Assembly: GCA_000277445.1 (NCBI GenBank)
Contig: AJWJ01000012.1
Coordinates: 1-64,000 of the forward strand
Direction of reading: 5' to 3'
From: Polysphondylium violaceum
Taxonomy: Eukaryota; Evosea; Eumycetozoa; Dictyosteliales; Dictyosteliaceae
DNA length: 64,000 nt
Part shown: positions 11,364 to 24,500 of the stretch, piece after piece
Numbering within the stretch: position 1 is the first letter of the stretch
Layout: each line of letters starts with the position of its first letter
The notes under the pieces: model-generated
Database searches by the model: none
What the model was told of the DNA's origin: nothing
The model's input: the letters and a program-made list of their open reading frames with translations, nothing else
Position numbers and translations under genes: made by a program

Positions 11364-12727
11364 TTATTTTTTAGAGTCACTCGAATCACTAGAGTCTTGA
11401 GGTTGAGATTTATGACGAGCCAAGCTCATTTCAAAGTCGTGGTCGAGTTTGCTTTGCATGTCTTTTTGGAAAGAGGATGCGAGTTTAAACATTTCTATGC
11501 TCTTTTTAAGGGGGAGGATGGTGGCGATGGGGATGATCCACGAGATGTAGGGGAGGAAGGAAGCAAAGAGAAGAGCAGAGTTGTAGGCCAGTGTAAAGAA
11601 TTGGAGTTTGGTGGTATAGGTTGCCAAAGAGTTGGAGTCGCCGACAAACGAGCTTTGCAAGTTTCGGTAATAGATGGGTGCAGAGAGGAACAGTCCGGTG
11701 GCGATACAGCTGTTGACGACAGCTTTGCCCAACATGGCAGGTCTTTTTCTATACACAATAAAGGAAATGGCTGCGGCGCCCATCATGGCGGCAATGACGT
11801 CGCTTGATTGGATTTTAAACAAGGGTGCCAGTCTTTTGAGAAACTGGTTTTGTTCGTCGTCTTCGGAAATGTTTCTCTTGCCCCTGAGACCCAATTGCAA
11901 GAGTGTGTTAAAGTACTCAGGAGGTACTAGGGCGGGATCATAACCAGGCTGTTTCTTAATCTCTTGGAATCTTTCAAAAAGAATCTCATATACATCGTTT
12001 TTCAGCAAATAGTCGGCACCCGTTTCACTGCTAGCCATGCTAACTAGTAATAGCTTTTCAGTAGGCGATAATGTATTGTTTCTAATGTTTTCAATCAATG
12101 TTTCCAACTCTCCATTGTTTTCCCAGACTTTAAATGGTGGACACCACCAAACTAAGTATATCAACTCTTGCGTTAGTATATGATCTCTCTCATCTCTATT
12201 TCTATATACTTACAATAGTTTGCTATAGTGACCATATAGTTTTCTTTTCTTTGCTGAGGGTTTTCCATGATATAAAATATATAACTAGTCAGAGAAGATA
12301 TCGAAAAACCTAGAGCTACCGCCATTAGAGTTAGATTGGAAAGTGATTTAAATATAATGGGATCGGGGAAAACTCCGTGCGTTTCTCTAGTTGTTTTATG
12401 ATGACGGTGATGTTTTTTTTCTGTATTTTCATGGTGATCTTGAGATTCACTTTCTTTGTCCTCTTTGTTTTCTTTATTTTCTTTGTTTTCTTTATTTGAT
12501 GATGATGATGATGATGAACAATAGTATCTATTGTTAATGAATGATGAGGAAGATAAATTCAAACTAGGTATAGATTGTTTAACTTTAGGTAATGGAATAG
12601 ATTTATTGATAAATCTATTATGATGATGACTATGTGTTGATAAAGATGTTTTTATACATCTTGTCATAAATTTGGTGATGTTCATTGTGTGATGTTGGAG
12701 TGAAATTGCGTGTAAAAATTTTTTCAT
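11364..12727 (-). CDS. Putative mitochondrial multi-pass membrane protein
   Basis: Two exons, 12727-12214 and 12151-11364, join in phase (…ANYF + WWCPPFKVW…) to 433 residues. The N-terminus is a long Ser, Lys and His-rich region without early acidic residues (MKKFLHAISLQHHTMNITKF), as in mitochondrial presequences. It is followed by a KEN/KED repeat and a His-rich patch. The mature part has a membrane segment near residue 145 (LTLMAVALGFSISSLTSYIF), a soluble helical region, then three or four further hydrophobic segments near residues 290-400 (DVIAAMMGAAAISFIVYR; CIATGLFLSAPIYY; AYNSALLFASFLPYISWIIP). The C-terminus is polar with SSDSSDSKK. No family was recognised. Exon 2 is noticeably GC-richer than exon 1, and the GC-rich stretch carries long but meaningless antisense frames. 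Confidence 0.72.
12466..12503 (-). repeat. In-frame tandem repeat coding KEN/KED units
   Basis: A near-perfect 9-base repeat (tttgttttc / tttattttc) encodes KENKENKENKED in the linker of the mitochondrial membrane protein. It is a simple in-frame expansion. Confidence 0.8.
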
Positions 12728-12857
12728 TTTATTTATTCCCAAAAAAAGAGAAAATGAAAAAATAAATTAAAAAAATAAATTAAACAAAAAAAAATAGAAT
12801 GATTGTCGAAAGATAAATGTAAATTTGAGATAAATTAAATGATGTTAAATTATTTAT

Positions 12858-14438
12858 TTAAAAACAATTTTGATCTTGTAATAAAGAGTTTAAAGATGGA
12901 GATTGTAAGTGTTGTTGTATTTCATCATGTTGTAATTGAATGATTTGAATAGGTGGACCGCCATAGGTAATTTGTTCAAATCTTGTTTTGCATTCCAAAG
13001 CAGTTCTGGGGATTTTAGTTTGTCTGCCTCTAGCCATTGCTTTGGAAACGTCCATCCAGTTGATTTCTCTGCCTTCTTGTTTATTTTCCATTACTTTTTT
13101 TTGAAGGATTTCATCCTCTCTTTGCGACCATTGGACTTCTCTTGACATGCACGACTTAAAGTATTGGTATCTACATTGAATATCGGTTCTTGTTCTAATT
13201 TCACTGGCAACATTTTTCCAACTTTGACCATGTTTCTCCACTAGGCTAAAGAGTTTTGATTCTTCGTCTTCATCCCATGATCCCTTTCTAATTGCTGGAC
13301 ACAATACTCTTTTCCAATGTTGAGCACATTGGGCCCCAGTTTTACCACCACCAATTTGATGTGCAATCTTTTTCCATTGTTTATCGCCATGTTCGTGTAC
13401 CAATTGAATCAATTTTTGACTCTCTTCCTTTGTCCATTTATTGGGTGGATTTCTTAATCCTCTACTCACACTTTTTCTAATTCTTTCTCTTTTCTATTAA
13501 TAATTGTAATTGTATATTAGTATATTAACTTTAATTATTGATAAAATTTATAAGAAACATACCTTTTTTTGACTTGAATCATTTTCAGACATTGATTCCA
13601 ATGATTTAACATCGATATTAAATTCATTTTCTTCAACACCATTATCTTTTAAATAGTTTACCATTTTTTGACTTGGTTCAATGGAAAGGAATAAATCAAC
13701 TAAAAACTGAAATATTGATTTATAATTGACATCCATAACTGCAATGACTCTTAGCTCTAATAAAAAGCTTCTAAAAGATATTTCTTCATTTATAAAATCA
13801 ACAATAGCATTATAAAGCATGTCTCTTGCATAATTATCCATCATTGACCACAATACCGGTGAAATATATTCTCTTAATTGTTCTTCAGCATCTTCATCAT
13901 TTAATTCCATTGATGGTGGTGATTCAATACCACCAACATATGAATTTGATGGTGATTGCCCATAATCAATATTATTACTGCTATTTGTTAAATTATTATT
14001 ACCATTTGGTATTGAAAATGTATTGTTTTGATTCATAATTGGAGTTGATTTTTCACTGGTGCTATTAAAGAATGAATTATTGTTCATGATTGGAGTATTA
14101 ACATTATTGAATTGTAAACCGTTTAAAGGTTGAGGTGAGTATTGTGGAACTATATGATTTCCGTGAGAAGAGTGAATATAGGGTGAATTTGATAAAAGAT
14201 TTGGAGTTGGTGGTGACATTGCTGTATTAAAGCTTCTTTTCTTTGAAACTGGTGAACCAACACAGAATTGATCTGGAACTCTAACATCTTGAATATTATT
14301 TTGATTATAATTATGATTATTAGAGTATTGTGAATTATTATTGCTATTGTTATTGCTACCACAATATTGTTGTTGGTGTTGCTGTTGTTGTTGATAATAT
14401 TGGGAGACGGGATAAACATTTGGATTGATCATTGTCAT
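12858..14438 (-). CDS. Three-repeat Myb transcription factor (MybC-like)
   Basis: Two exons, 14438-13563 and 13493-12858, join in phase 0 to 503 residues. The first ~170 residues are Gln, Asn, Ser and Pro-rich. Residues ~185-290 form a helical acidic block (EEQLREYISPVLWSMMDNYA…) that I cannot name. Exon 2 opens with basic KRERIRKSVSRGLRNPP and then three Myb/SANT repeats: W-TKEESQKLIQLV…WKKIAHQIG; GSWDEDEESKLFSLV…WKNVASEIRTRTDIQCRYQY; and VQWSQREDEILQKKV…WMDVSKAM. The Trp spacing is normal for the first two repeats; the third is divergent. Animal and plant c-Myb/MYB3R factors have three such repeats and bind DNA. D. discoideum MybC and MybE are the obvious candidates for orthology, but I cannot choose between them. 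The upstream gene-free region of about 2.5 kb suggests elaborate regulation. Confidence 0.88.
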
Positions 14439-16907
14439 TTTTTAATAATATATTATTGTTTACTATCAATTGAATTTTTGATAAATGTGGGATGATTTAA
14501 AAGAAAGAGATAATTCAATAAATAAAATAAATAAATAAATATTTGGAAATAAATTAAATAAATATGGTGATTATTATTTAGAATAAAAGTGTTTTTTAGA
14601 AAAGAATGAAATGTCTTTTTTATAATAAATGTGGTAAATTAAAATTATTGATGTAAATATTCGAAAAAAGGATATTTGTATTAAAAATAAAATTGATCAC
14701 ACACACCACATAAAGACAATAAAATAAAAAAAAAGTATTTAGGGTTGTATAATATTATTGATATACAATGTTCGGTAAAAATAAGATACGAATCTATTGA
14801 TATTGTGTGTGAGTGTTGTATTTAATGATGGGGGGTGAGTGAGTGAGCTAATGATAGTTGTTGGTTGTTGTTTGGGTGTGAGTTGTATGAAAAAACAATT
14901 TGTATATTATCTGATTAAATTTGACAAGGCGTTAAATAAACACGCACAACTCAGATAATGCTTTAGATTCAATATTGGTATAAGAAACACAGATGATTAT
15001 ATAATGATGTAAGAACAGACAGATTGGTGAATGGGTGCGAGGGGGGTGGTTATCCAAATATTCTGACGACTGTTGTATTAGTGATTGGATATGATGATCA
15101 AGATATTTTGTTGTTGTTTATATTTGTTTCACTACTAGATTTAATAGAATTGGTGATAAATGATAAATGATTATTCTGACTGATGGAGGATTTATTATTT
15201 CCTTTTCTACTTGATTTTATTTAAATTTAAATAACAAAAATTTAAATTTAACAAATTCCGAAAGATTTAATTACAATAACACACACACACATTAAACACA
15301 CTACCACACTTGGTTTTATTATTCACACCACCAAAGTTTAAGTTATATATTAAAAACAAAACCAAAAAAAAACACATAAAAATACAAAATAAAAACACAA
15401 GTATGACCAATGTAATTTCGTATCCGTATTTGTACATGGTCCGTCTTTAGAGTGTTGAGAATTTGATTTATTGGGTGGGGTGTGAGTTTTTTTATGAGAT
15501 GTCGTGTATGTGTGTTTTTGCTTTAAACCAAAAAAAAATATCCAAACACCCACCACCACACTTCAAAGAATTACCCACAATTTTATATACAAAAGTTTAA
15601 TACACTCTCTGTGTATGTCTCTGCCTGTATTTCAAATTTATATGTACTGTCTATTCATTATAATGGGGAGTTGGCATCTTTGAATAGATTTATCAGAAAA
15701 AGAATAAAATATCTTTTTCCAAACTCTAGTGGGTGACATATGAGGTATGGATACCTTTTATTGTTGATTTTTGTTGTCAAATGTGGTGTGTGGGTGGGGT
15801 GATATGCGACAAGAAACCAACAAAACAATGCAATAGGTTTTAAACAAAAATAGATATCATGCTGACTTGGGGTGTTTGGTGTGGAGTGTGGGTGTGTTTT
15901 GATGAATGCACAAATCAAATTTTAAAATGATGTCCCAAATTGGCATATGTGCTATCAACAACAACAATACATGCGAAAATGACGTTTAAACACTCCAATC
16001 ATGGGTATTAGATAGGTTCTTTTCATTTTTTATCCAATCCATCTTTAGTACTTGATTTAGTATTGATCTGATGGATTTGGTATCCTCATTATTATAACCA
16101 TCACGATTAATCGGTCATTGGCATTTATACCAACACCAACAAGATCATCACTAAATTTAATTTCAATTTCCTTTTTTGCTGTTGGACATCCCCACCCCAC
16201 TATTTTAAGCATTTGTGTGTTTAAAGACCGGAGAATTAAACACATCTTTTTGTAACACACATACAGTATAAAAAAAGATAAAATTAACTTGTGTTTTGCA
16301 GTGTGTATAGTGTGCAGTGTGTAGGTTGGACACAAATGATAATTTGCATGTACCACTACCACACTACACTGCTTGTATACTGTTATCATAAAAATGCTAG
16401 TTTACAATATCTTTTTACCATATATGGAAATGCAGTGTTTTGATGGTTTTCTTGTTGGGAGATTGAGAAAAATAACAATACTTACATTGTAATTCCTTGT
16501 TTTAGTCTTTAAAATTTAAATTATTCTTGTTATAACAATCACATACTAAATCAAACACACACCCACACTCACACACACAACCAGATCCAATTCATTTTCC
16601 ATACGCATTGTATTGGCACTGATAACTATAGTTACAATCGTATCGGTAATATTTTTAAATATATAGATTATATGAGAATGGTGATGTTAAAAGTGTGGGG
16701 TGGTGGTGATGTGATGTTTTTGTAAACAAAATTCCTTTAATAGAGTTGGATATTTAAATTTATTAAATACATGCTTTGGCAACCAATCCCTTCTAAATAA
16801 TACAAGACAAGAGTTTATTCCAATAATAGTAATAATATTTTAAAATTGATGATGATGATATTATAATTGCTATTATATTTTATAATGTGTGTGGGTGTGG
16901 TGTGGTC
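14439..16907. promoter_or_regulatory. Largest gene-free region, with many G-box-like GT/CA-rich clusters
   Basis: About 2.5 kb between the start of the Myb gene and the 3' end of PPME1. It has no plausible coding frame and no tRNA. It is unusual in carrying repeated G/T-rich or C/A-rich clusters: near 14830-14885, 15030-15050, 15465-15485, 15540-15562, 15780-15800, 15870-15900, 16555-16585 and 16890-16905 (for example gtgtggtgtgtgggtgggg). These resemble the G-boxes bound by dictyostelid G-box binding factor, a developmental regulator. Most of the region is probably the promoter of the minus-strand Myb gene; this is inference. Confidence 0.45.
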
Positions 16908-18267
16908 CTATAACTTTTGTCTTGACAAGTATTCTAATAAACTATTGGCAGTGGAGTTTGGATTCTAAGTATTGTATTTAAAAATTTAATATTATATTCT
17001 ATCTATTATATGATTATTATTAAAATAATAATAACTATTACTCTACATACATCCTCTTGTATTACATGACCACAGGCTTGTAAAACTACTAATTGAAACC
17101 TTCCTTGCATTTGTGCAATTGTCAATTCCTTATCCAATCTATCTGTACCTGCTAAAATTAATAGTTTTGTAGCTCTATTTGATAAAAATTCTTTAGATAA
17201 TCCTGTGAACCAATCTATGTACACATATTGATATTAATATTACAACAAACAAATAATTACAAATAATTAATAATAATAATAGTAATTACCATTCCAAAAG
17301 GGCTCAGAGTTTTCCAATGGCGTTATCCAATGATATCTTTTATCTTTTTCATTATATACAATTTGAGATGGAACTGATACTCGAGCAGATTGTAAATTGT
17401 GTATTGTGTTTGAAGAGATGCTCCATTTAATGGCATCTGATACCGATTCAAATGATTTTGGTCTTTTTGCCAACACTGATCTCATTGATGATAGAGCAGA
17501 CATGGCTGTACCTTCAACGACATCCAATACAACTAAACCTGTGAGATTTTCTATTTTATTTGAACATGCTGCTTTTACTGCCACTGCACCACCCATACTA
17601 TGACCTATTAATACAACTTTTAAATTTGATATCGATGAAGATGGCGATGAAGAGTCACCGTCATTACTACCATTATCACCATCTTGATATAATGTTTTTA
17701 AATAATAATTTACAAGTGAACAACAGTCATCCACCAGTGTTGTGATAGAGAAATCATTGTCGTTGCTAGTTTTCGTGAGACCATGTGCTCTGGAATCATA
17801 ACATAGCACTCTAAATGGTATTTCTCTGCCACTGTTTTTATGATTTAATTTGTTGAGTAAATCCTAATGAGAAAGAGTCTACGTTAATAATGCTATATTA
17901 CATCTCTGTATATATATTATCGATAGTTACTGTAACTAAACTCCATGACAAGGAGGTATAACCACCTCCATGAATAAATACTAATAGGAAAGCATCTTTA
18001 GTGATTTGAATATTTGACTCATATATTTTAAATGTATTATCGGTGTCAGGCACTTTTAACTCTCTACTTGATTCAAAGTATTTATCCCAATCCTCTTTGT
18101 AATAATGAGAATCATCACTATCATAACAATTGTGTGGTGTTTAGTTATTATATTATGTTAAGAACGTCAAACCTATTACTCTGTTAAAACACATACTTTG
18201 GTATATTCTGATGAATTGTACTTGGATCAATAGGGGGTAAGTTTCCTTTATAAATACCTCTAAACAT
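16908..18267 (-). CDS. ppme1: Protein phosphatase methylesterase 1
   Basis: Five exons on the minus strand: 18267-18197, 18117-17931, 17863-17290, 17214-17051 and 16964-16908, joining in frame to 350 residues. PPME1 removes the C-terminal methyl ester from protein phosphatase 2A catalytic subunit. It is an alpha/beta hydrolase: the oxyanion region is FIHGGGYTSLSWSL, the nucleophile elbow is VLIGHSMGGAVAV with the catalytic Ser, and the family-specific block DVVEGTAMSALSSM is intact. The C-terminal part has LLILAGTDRLDKELTIAQMQG, carrying the catalytic Asp region, and VVLQACGHVIQED with the catalytic His. The last exon is tiny (18 residues, ending SRQKL) and was found by phase and by the TACTTAG acceptor. 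The length is close to the human protein (386). The gene lies head-to-tail close to the myosin gene. Confidence 0.93.
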
Positions 18268-18538
18268 TTTTTTAATTTACAAAGGTAGTAATAAAAGTCA
18301 TTTTTGAAATATTGTTTTTTTTTAATTTTTTAATTTTTTTTTATTGATCTTAATAAGAGGATGTAACTCTCGATTTTTTCACACTTCCCAAACTCGTTTC
18401 TTCTTGTGAGTAAAAAGAAATCATTTTGGTTTCGCACTATTTGACGACATATCCTCAATAAAAATTAAAATAAAGTTTGATTCATCAATATTAAAATTCT
18501 CAATATTATTATTATCAATATTGAGTTTGGTTAATTAC

Positions 18539-21500
18539 CTATTTATTTTCATCATTATTATTATTATTGTTATTGTTATTTGATTGTTGTAATAATTTAG
18601 CAGCTTTTCTTTTTTCCTTTGCTTTTCTTTCACGTTTTCTTTCTTCTCTTCTTTCCTCTTCGAGTGGATCAATTTTGGGGAGTGATTTAAAGATATCAAA
18701 GATTTCATTGATTTCATCACCTTGACTTGTGTAAAATAGTTTTCTCGTTGGATTCATAAGACCACCGACCAAAAAGGAAAAGGAATCGTCTCTGTATGTG
18801 AAACCAGATACTTCATCCAAATCCCATCTTTCCAGCTCTTTTTGCATCTTTTCGTCAAACATGACAATGACATGTTGATTCACGCCAATCCACACCGACG
18901 AAGATGAGTCTTGGATACGCTTTTGGCTGATTGCAAACCATGTGGTGCCGGCAAAGGGAAACGAGGTGCAGAGCTCCAGATAGTTGGTCAGAGCTTTTTC
19001 GGGCGACATGGTTTGTGTGGCCAATTCTGCGTGGGCTTGGTTGATTTGCTCGACCCATTCAGAAAGCTTCATTTCCTTTTCCATGTCGATCAGACTGCTT
19101 GGGATGCAGAGTGACACGGTGTTTTCCGAGATGATTGGCGATTGGGGATCATAGTTTCCTTCCTGGGCTTGGAGCTGGAGTGCGGCCAATTTGAGCGCCT
19201 TTTCGCGATCGAGATGAGGGATCTTGCCGGCTAACACGTCGTGCACGTATTGATAGAAAAGGAGTTCGACCATGATACTGCTCATCGAGTTGGCCGTGTG
19301 AGGAATCCAAATCTTTCGTAAGAAAACAAATCGACCACCGGCGGCCGAGGCGAGGGTGGGGGAGGTGGAGCCGTCTTGTAGCTGTTGCTGCTGCTGTTGT
19401 TTGCGTAGTTTCTTTTCATTGTCTTCAAATATTTTGAGATAGTCAGCAAGCTTCTCGTGGTCCTTGAGACATATCTCTGTGCCGTTGTAGTACTTGTAGA
19501 TGGCAAACTCTTTGACATAGGTCAACTCCAACTGCTCGACGAGCTCTTTGAGTGCATCGAGTGCGGTGGTGGAGGGATTGATTTGGATGGTCTTGGTGGG
19601 ACCGTTGGCCAAATGGATTTTACAAGTAATGGCCCTTCTCTCCTTCACCGAGTGGATCTCTTTTTTCGAGGGGGCGTACAAACGTGGTCCCTTGAGGGAG
19701 GTGCTCTGAAGCTTCTTTATGCAGTAACCCGAGTACAAATTGTCAGTCTTTGACAAGAAGTCCTTGAGCGATGGGAACATTTCCGCAGAGGAAGGGAAAC
19801 AACCGGCACATAAACTAAACAGCACCATTCCTTTTCTGGTGGCCTCAGGGGAGGGCGAAGGAGGCTCGCCATCGATGGATTGGGCAGGGGTGAGTTGACG
19901 ACACAAAAAGAAGTAGATTTCGTCTCTGAGCGCAGGCTTATTGATGCCTTTGGTAATGATACTTTGCAACAACCTTGTCTTGCTCTCTCGCACGGGCACA
20001 TCGCTCATATAGCCCATGATATCAGAGAATATCTTGTTCAACTCTGGCTGATACTCTGAGGGCAAATCGGCGGTGAATATGGAATGGTTTTCGTTGGATC
20101 GCGAGTGTCTGAGCGCATCGCCCAATTTAAAGGCTGGTATTTGTCTGAACCGATTCAAAGCATACGACATCAAAGGATGTTTGGAACCAATCTCGACATA
20201 CTGAGACTCAAATGTCGGGAGATTGGGTTGATCAACTTTACCTTTTTTGTGAGGTCTGTCTTTACCCTTGTTTGTCTTGCTGCCGCTAGTCTTTGAACCA
20301 GTGGACGTGTTGCTACTATTAGGACTAGTACCTGTATTGGCACCGCTATTTGAACCAGAAGTAGGACTTGTAGGTTGTCTCTTTGTGCTACCCGATGACG
20401 TGGTCGTGGTTGTTGTATTACCACTGGTTGGACTAACAGTCGGACTAGTATTATTATTTGGACTCTTTTTAATACTTGCTGAAGGGATAGGTGGTATATT
20501 ATTACTATTGTTACTTGATGTTGTATTGGGTGTACTGCTACTACTGCTACTAGTGTTGGTAGTGGTGGTAGATGATTTATAACTACCATGACGACGTTTG
20601 AAATCAGAGTCTTGTTGGTACACGGGGGCATTTGAAGTACTGGATATTGTTAAATTTACAAATTCAATGGGGAATTGACCAGTGATACCTTTACAAGTAC
20701 CTGTACACCAACCTTTATCGTCAACCTTGACAATGTCTGTGATAAGATCACCTTTTTTAAACGACAAAGCACCTGGAGCAGAATAATCTTTTTGAGCAAT
20801 ACCAGTCTTTGATTCAGCGGCAAAGTGAGAGATGATGGTGTTTATCAATAATACCATTTCGCCAGCTTGAGGTGTTTGAATGAGTAGATCCTCTTGATCA
20901 ATACTAAGTACCACTGTTTTACCCTCCTCTGTTCCACACTCTAGTATACTAGAGTATGAAAATGATTTCAATGGTGTTGCATGTTTGATTGGTTTGCCAA
21001 CTACCTTTAGTAATTGATTACCTTTTTCCGAAAGAAAATCATTGTAAACATAAGTTTCTTCTTGATCTTTTTCAATGTTGTTGTTGTTGTTTAAATTATT
21101 ACTATTAATAACAGTAGCTGCTACACTATTATTATTGCTATTATTACTATTATTAAATGATTTAGATAATGATTGATCATTAACTAGACTATTATTACTA
21201 CTATTATTATTATTGTCACAATAGAGTTGAGCATTGTCAGTTGCAGGAACAATGCTACTATTTGGTTGGATAATAATGGGAGAATGATGATTATTATTAT
21301 TTTCTATATTTACAGTTAAATCTACATTGGGTCTATTAAAAGTTGTGGTGGTAGTACCGCTATTACCAAAGTTGTTTGATATATTGAGTGGATTGGATGA
21401 AATGATATCATTATCATTTGAATCGGTGGTATCCAACGATATGCCAACACTGTTTGGACTCATAGATTTACTAATACCACTGCTACCACTATTGTTATTA

Positions 21501-24500
21501 TGAATGTTGTTGTTGTTCCCTGATCTATTCATTGGAATGGGTGGAGAGGTGGCTGTTTTAATAGATTGTTGATCCATTGAATCTTTTGAATAAATATGTA
21601 CACCATAGACATCAACAACCACATGGAATCCCTCCAATGCACCAGTTTCTATCTCACTCCATTGATCTTGCACGCAATCAAAGAATACAGTCGATCCGTA
21701 GAAAGGAAGAGACATGATGTGGGCAATGATCACATCCCTCATCTCCTCTTTGGTGAGGTCCACGTGGCCGGCCAGATTGCTGTACTCCAAGTGCTGGGCT
21801 TGGATTAGCTCGGCCCATTTTCCTGCGGGGCACAGCATGAGCATCTTTTCGGGCACATAACGGGGCCAGTAGTCGGATTGGTTGAGCGAGAGATTGCAGA
21901 TCTTGTCGTAATGCAAACGTAGTGCAGAGATCTTGATGGTCTCTTGAAAGGTGATGGGCAACAGACTCTTGGAGATGGACCTGATCAGCTGGAAAAACAA
22001 AAAGTCGACCTCGTGGGGATTGGGTGGCTGCTGGGGCTTGAGAAAGAGCTGGATCTTGAAATAGAATTGAAAGGGTGTGAGGGTGTCTTGCTGGGGCTGG
22101 CCGCTGTTATACAGCGACTGGTAGTAGTGATCCCACTTGCCAATGACGTCGAGAATATATTCGCAACGATTGATGGATCGCTCTTTGTTTTTGTAGACCT
22201 CGTACACGGCCCACACATTGACGTCGGACTGGAGGCCCGATCGAATGATGAGGTTGTCGATAATGTCACCGGCGGTAGTGTACGACTCTATGTCGACGGG
22301 CTCGGCGACCTCATCGGGAAAGAGGAAGGGCACACGGGGAGGGACCTTTCGACGGAGGGCTTCAATCTCTTCGGGCAGGGGTGGAAGGGTTCTGGGTCTG
22401 AGGATGATCTGTTCCAAACGTTTGGAGCAAATTTGTGCGTATTGGTCGGCTTCGGGATCGCTTTTGTGGGACCATAAAAAGGACAATACGTATTTGGTCA
22501 GCTTGCCGTTGGGCGCAAACGAGCCGCAGCACAGAGACAAGAGCTCCCAGCCGCGCATTTTGTTTTCTTTTTTGCCCGGATGGTTGTTGAGCTGCTTGAG
22601 AATCTGGCTGTAGATCTCTTCACGCAGCTCGACAATCTCGATGCCCTGGCGCACGATAAACGAGCAGATGGTGTTTAGGGGCTTTTTGAGCTCAATGTCA
22701 CCCATGTACATGAGAATGTGGGTAAAGATGTCGAGGGCAACCTTTTCCAAGCTGTCGTTGAGCTCGTGCAGCGAGTTGGTGAGCTTCTTGCTGTACGACA
22801 CCAGCGACTCGTACGAGATGAGTTTCTTTCGATTGATGATCGACTTTTTCGTCTTGGCCGTAAAGAACTGCTTGGCATAGTCGATAAACTTAAAGTCCTC
22901 GTCCTCATGCTGCTGCTTTAAAAATGACTTGCTTCGCTTTCGTCCAGTACTCTGCCACTGCGTGAGTGTCTTGTTGACGTCGGCCAGGGCGGTGCTTTTG
23001 TAGATGGGCGGCTGGATGGGGCCTCCGTCACGTGACTGGGTCAGGGACCCAAACTTTGAGGTGCTTGTGGGCATCGATGTGATGGACTTGTACTGGTAGC
23101 CGCCAATCGTTGTGATACCCATCGTGCCACCGCCAATGCTGCCACCACCATTGCCTGCGCTGCTGTTTGGCGCAGTAAAGTGCGTAAATGATGGCGAACT
23201 GGGCGACAACTGCTTGGTGCCTGTCGAGTTGGGTATGCCGCTGCCCGAGCTCGTCAATGTGTTGGGATTGATGATGTTCATGCTCGAGTTGGATCGCGGT
23301 GATTGTCGAGGCGATATGGGATTGGTGCCCTTTCCCGGCGACAAGGGCTGAGGCTCCAAAGGGATTTGGGTACTCTTTCTCACATTGACAGAAAACCCAA
23401 TCTTTGTGCTCGACTTTTGGTTGGTCGGCAAGAAGGGTGTGTAATAGAATGGCGCTGCGATCGATCTCTCCAACAAGTTGACTGGACTCTTGGTTTGAGG
23501 CTGTTGCAATTGGAGTTGATTTGGAATGGATTGGGGTGTTGAAAAGGGCAATCGACGAGGCGACTCTAGCGGTGCTCTGGGCGACACGGGTGGAGATATC
23601 GTCATTGGCGAGTCATTTGGCGAACTTTGATTGGGAGTAGGTGATGAGAGCGGTGTAAGAGTAGGTGATGAATTTAAAAGTGAATGACCATGATTACTGC
23701 TGTTGTTACTATTACTATGACTATTACTATTATTAATACTCAATTCTTTTCTCACGGAACCAATAAATATATCTCTGTTGTACATATTAGAACTATTGGA
23801 TGGTCTAACACCAGGTGGCTTGACTAATCCTGTTGAAGAGGTGGAAGTCGGTGAACTAAAACTATTGGTTGTGGCACTGGCAGCCGTTGTGGTGGTTGTA
23901 GTAGTACTTGTTGTGCTGGTAGTAGTGGGTGTGGTATTTGTTGATGTAGGTGTTGTAGAGGTAGCGTGATCTTTGTGTGACGATGATGACGATGGAGGAT
24001 AAAATACAGTTGGTGAAGTGGGTGGTGTATTTGAAGGTGAAATATGAACGATCAAAGACAATGGCAACACTGGTGGCTTTGCACCACTACTAGTTGTGTC
24101 AACTTGAGCTATCTTTTCACTGCTAGTGCTACTATTGTACTTAATCACTTGATCAACATAATCGATTGACAAAGTGGTTCGCATGAAGGTTTGAATGGCA
24201 ATCGTCGATTGCTTGAGACAGAGAAAACGCATCCTATCGAGCACCATTTTAAAGAAATTCTGGAGAATGCAAGCAGCCTGACTGACCCTATTTGATCGAC
24301 GTTGGAGACTGGTCTTGCGGTAGAGTCGCTGGCAATTGACTGTCACTCGCTTGAGCTTGGAGAACCTCTTTCTCTCCAAATACATTTTCCAATTCTTTTG
24401 TATGGTGATGGCACTGTTGACCTTTTTCTTTTGTCTCTCGACCTCCAACAAACTGCCCAGCGTGTACCGAAGGAATATACGACTGGATCCCATCTGCATG

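Noticed and set aside
11352-11807. 151-residue plus-strand open frame
   Set aside because: It is antisense to the GC-rich exon 2 of the mitochondrial membrane protein, which has clear membrane segments and a spliced in-phase partner exon. The antisense product has no recognisable character.
15350-15918. Two minus-strand frames of 69 and 86 residues
   Set aside because: They are formed by CA-rich repeats in the large gene-free region (His/Thr/Pro-rich translations) without conserved features.
21944-22477. 177-residue plus-strand open frame
   Set aside because: It is antisense to the conserved first MyTH4-FERM region of the myosin; the length results from high GC content and codon bias of the real gene.
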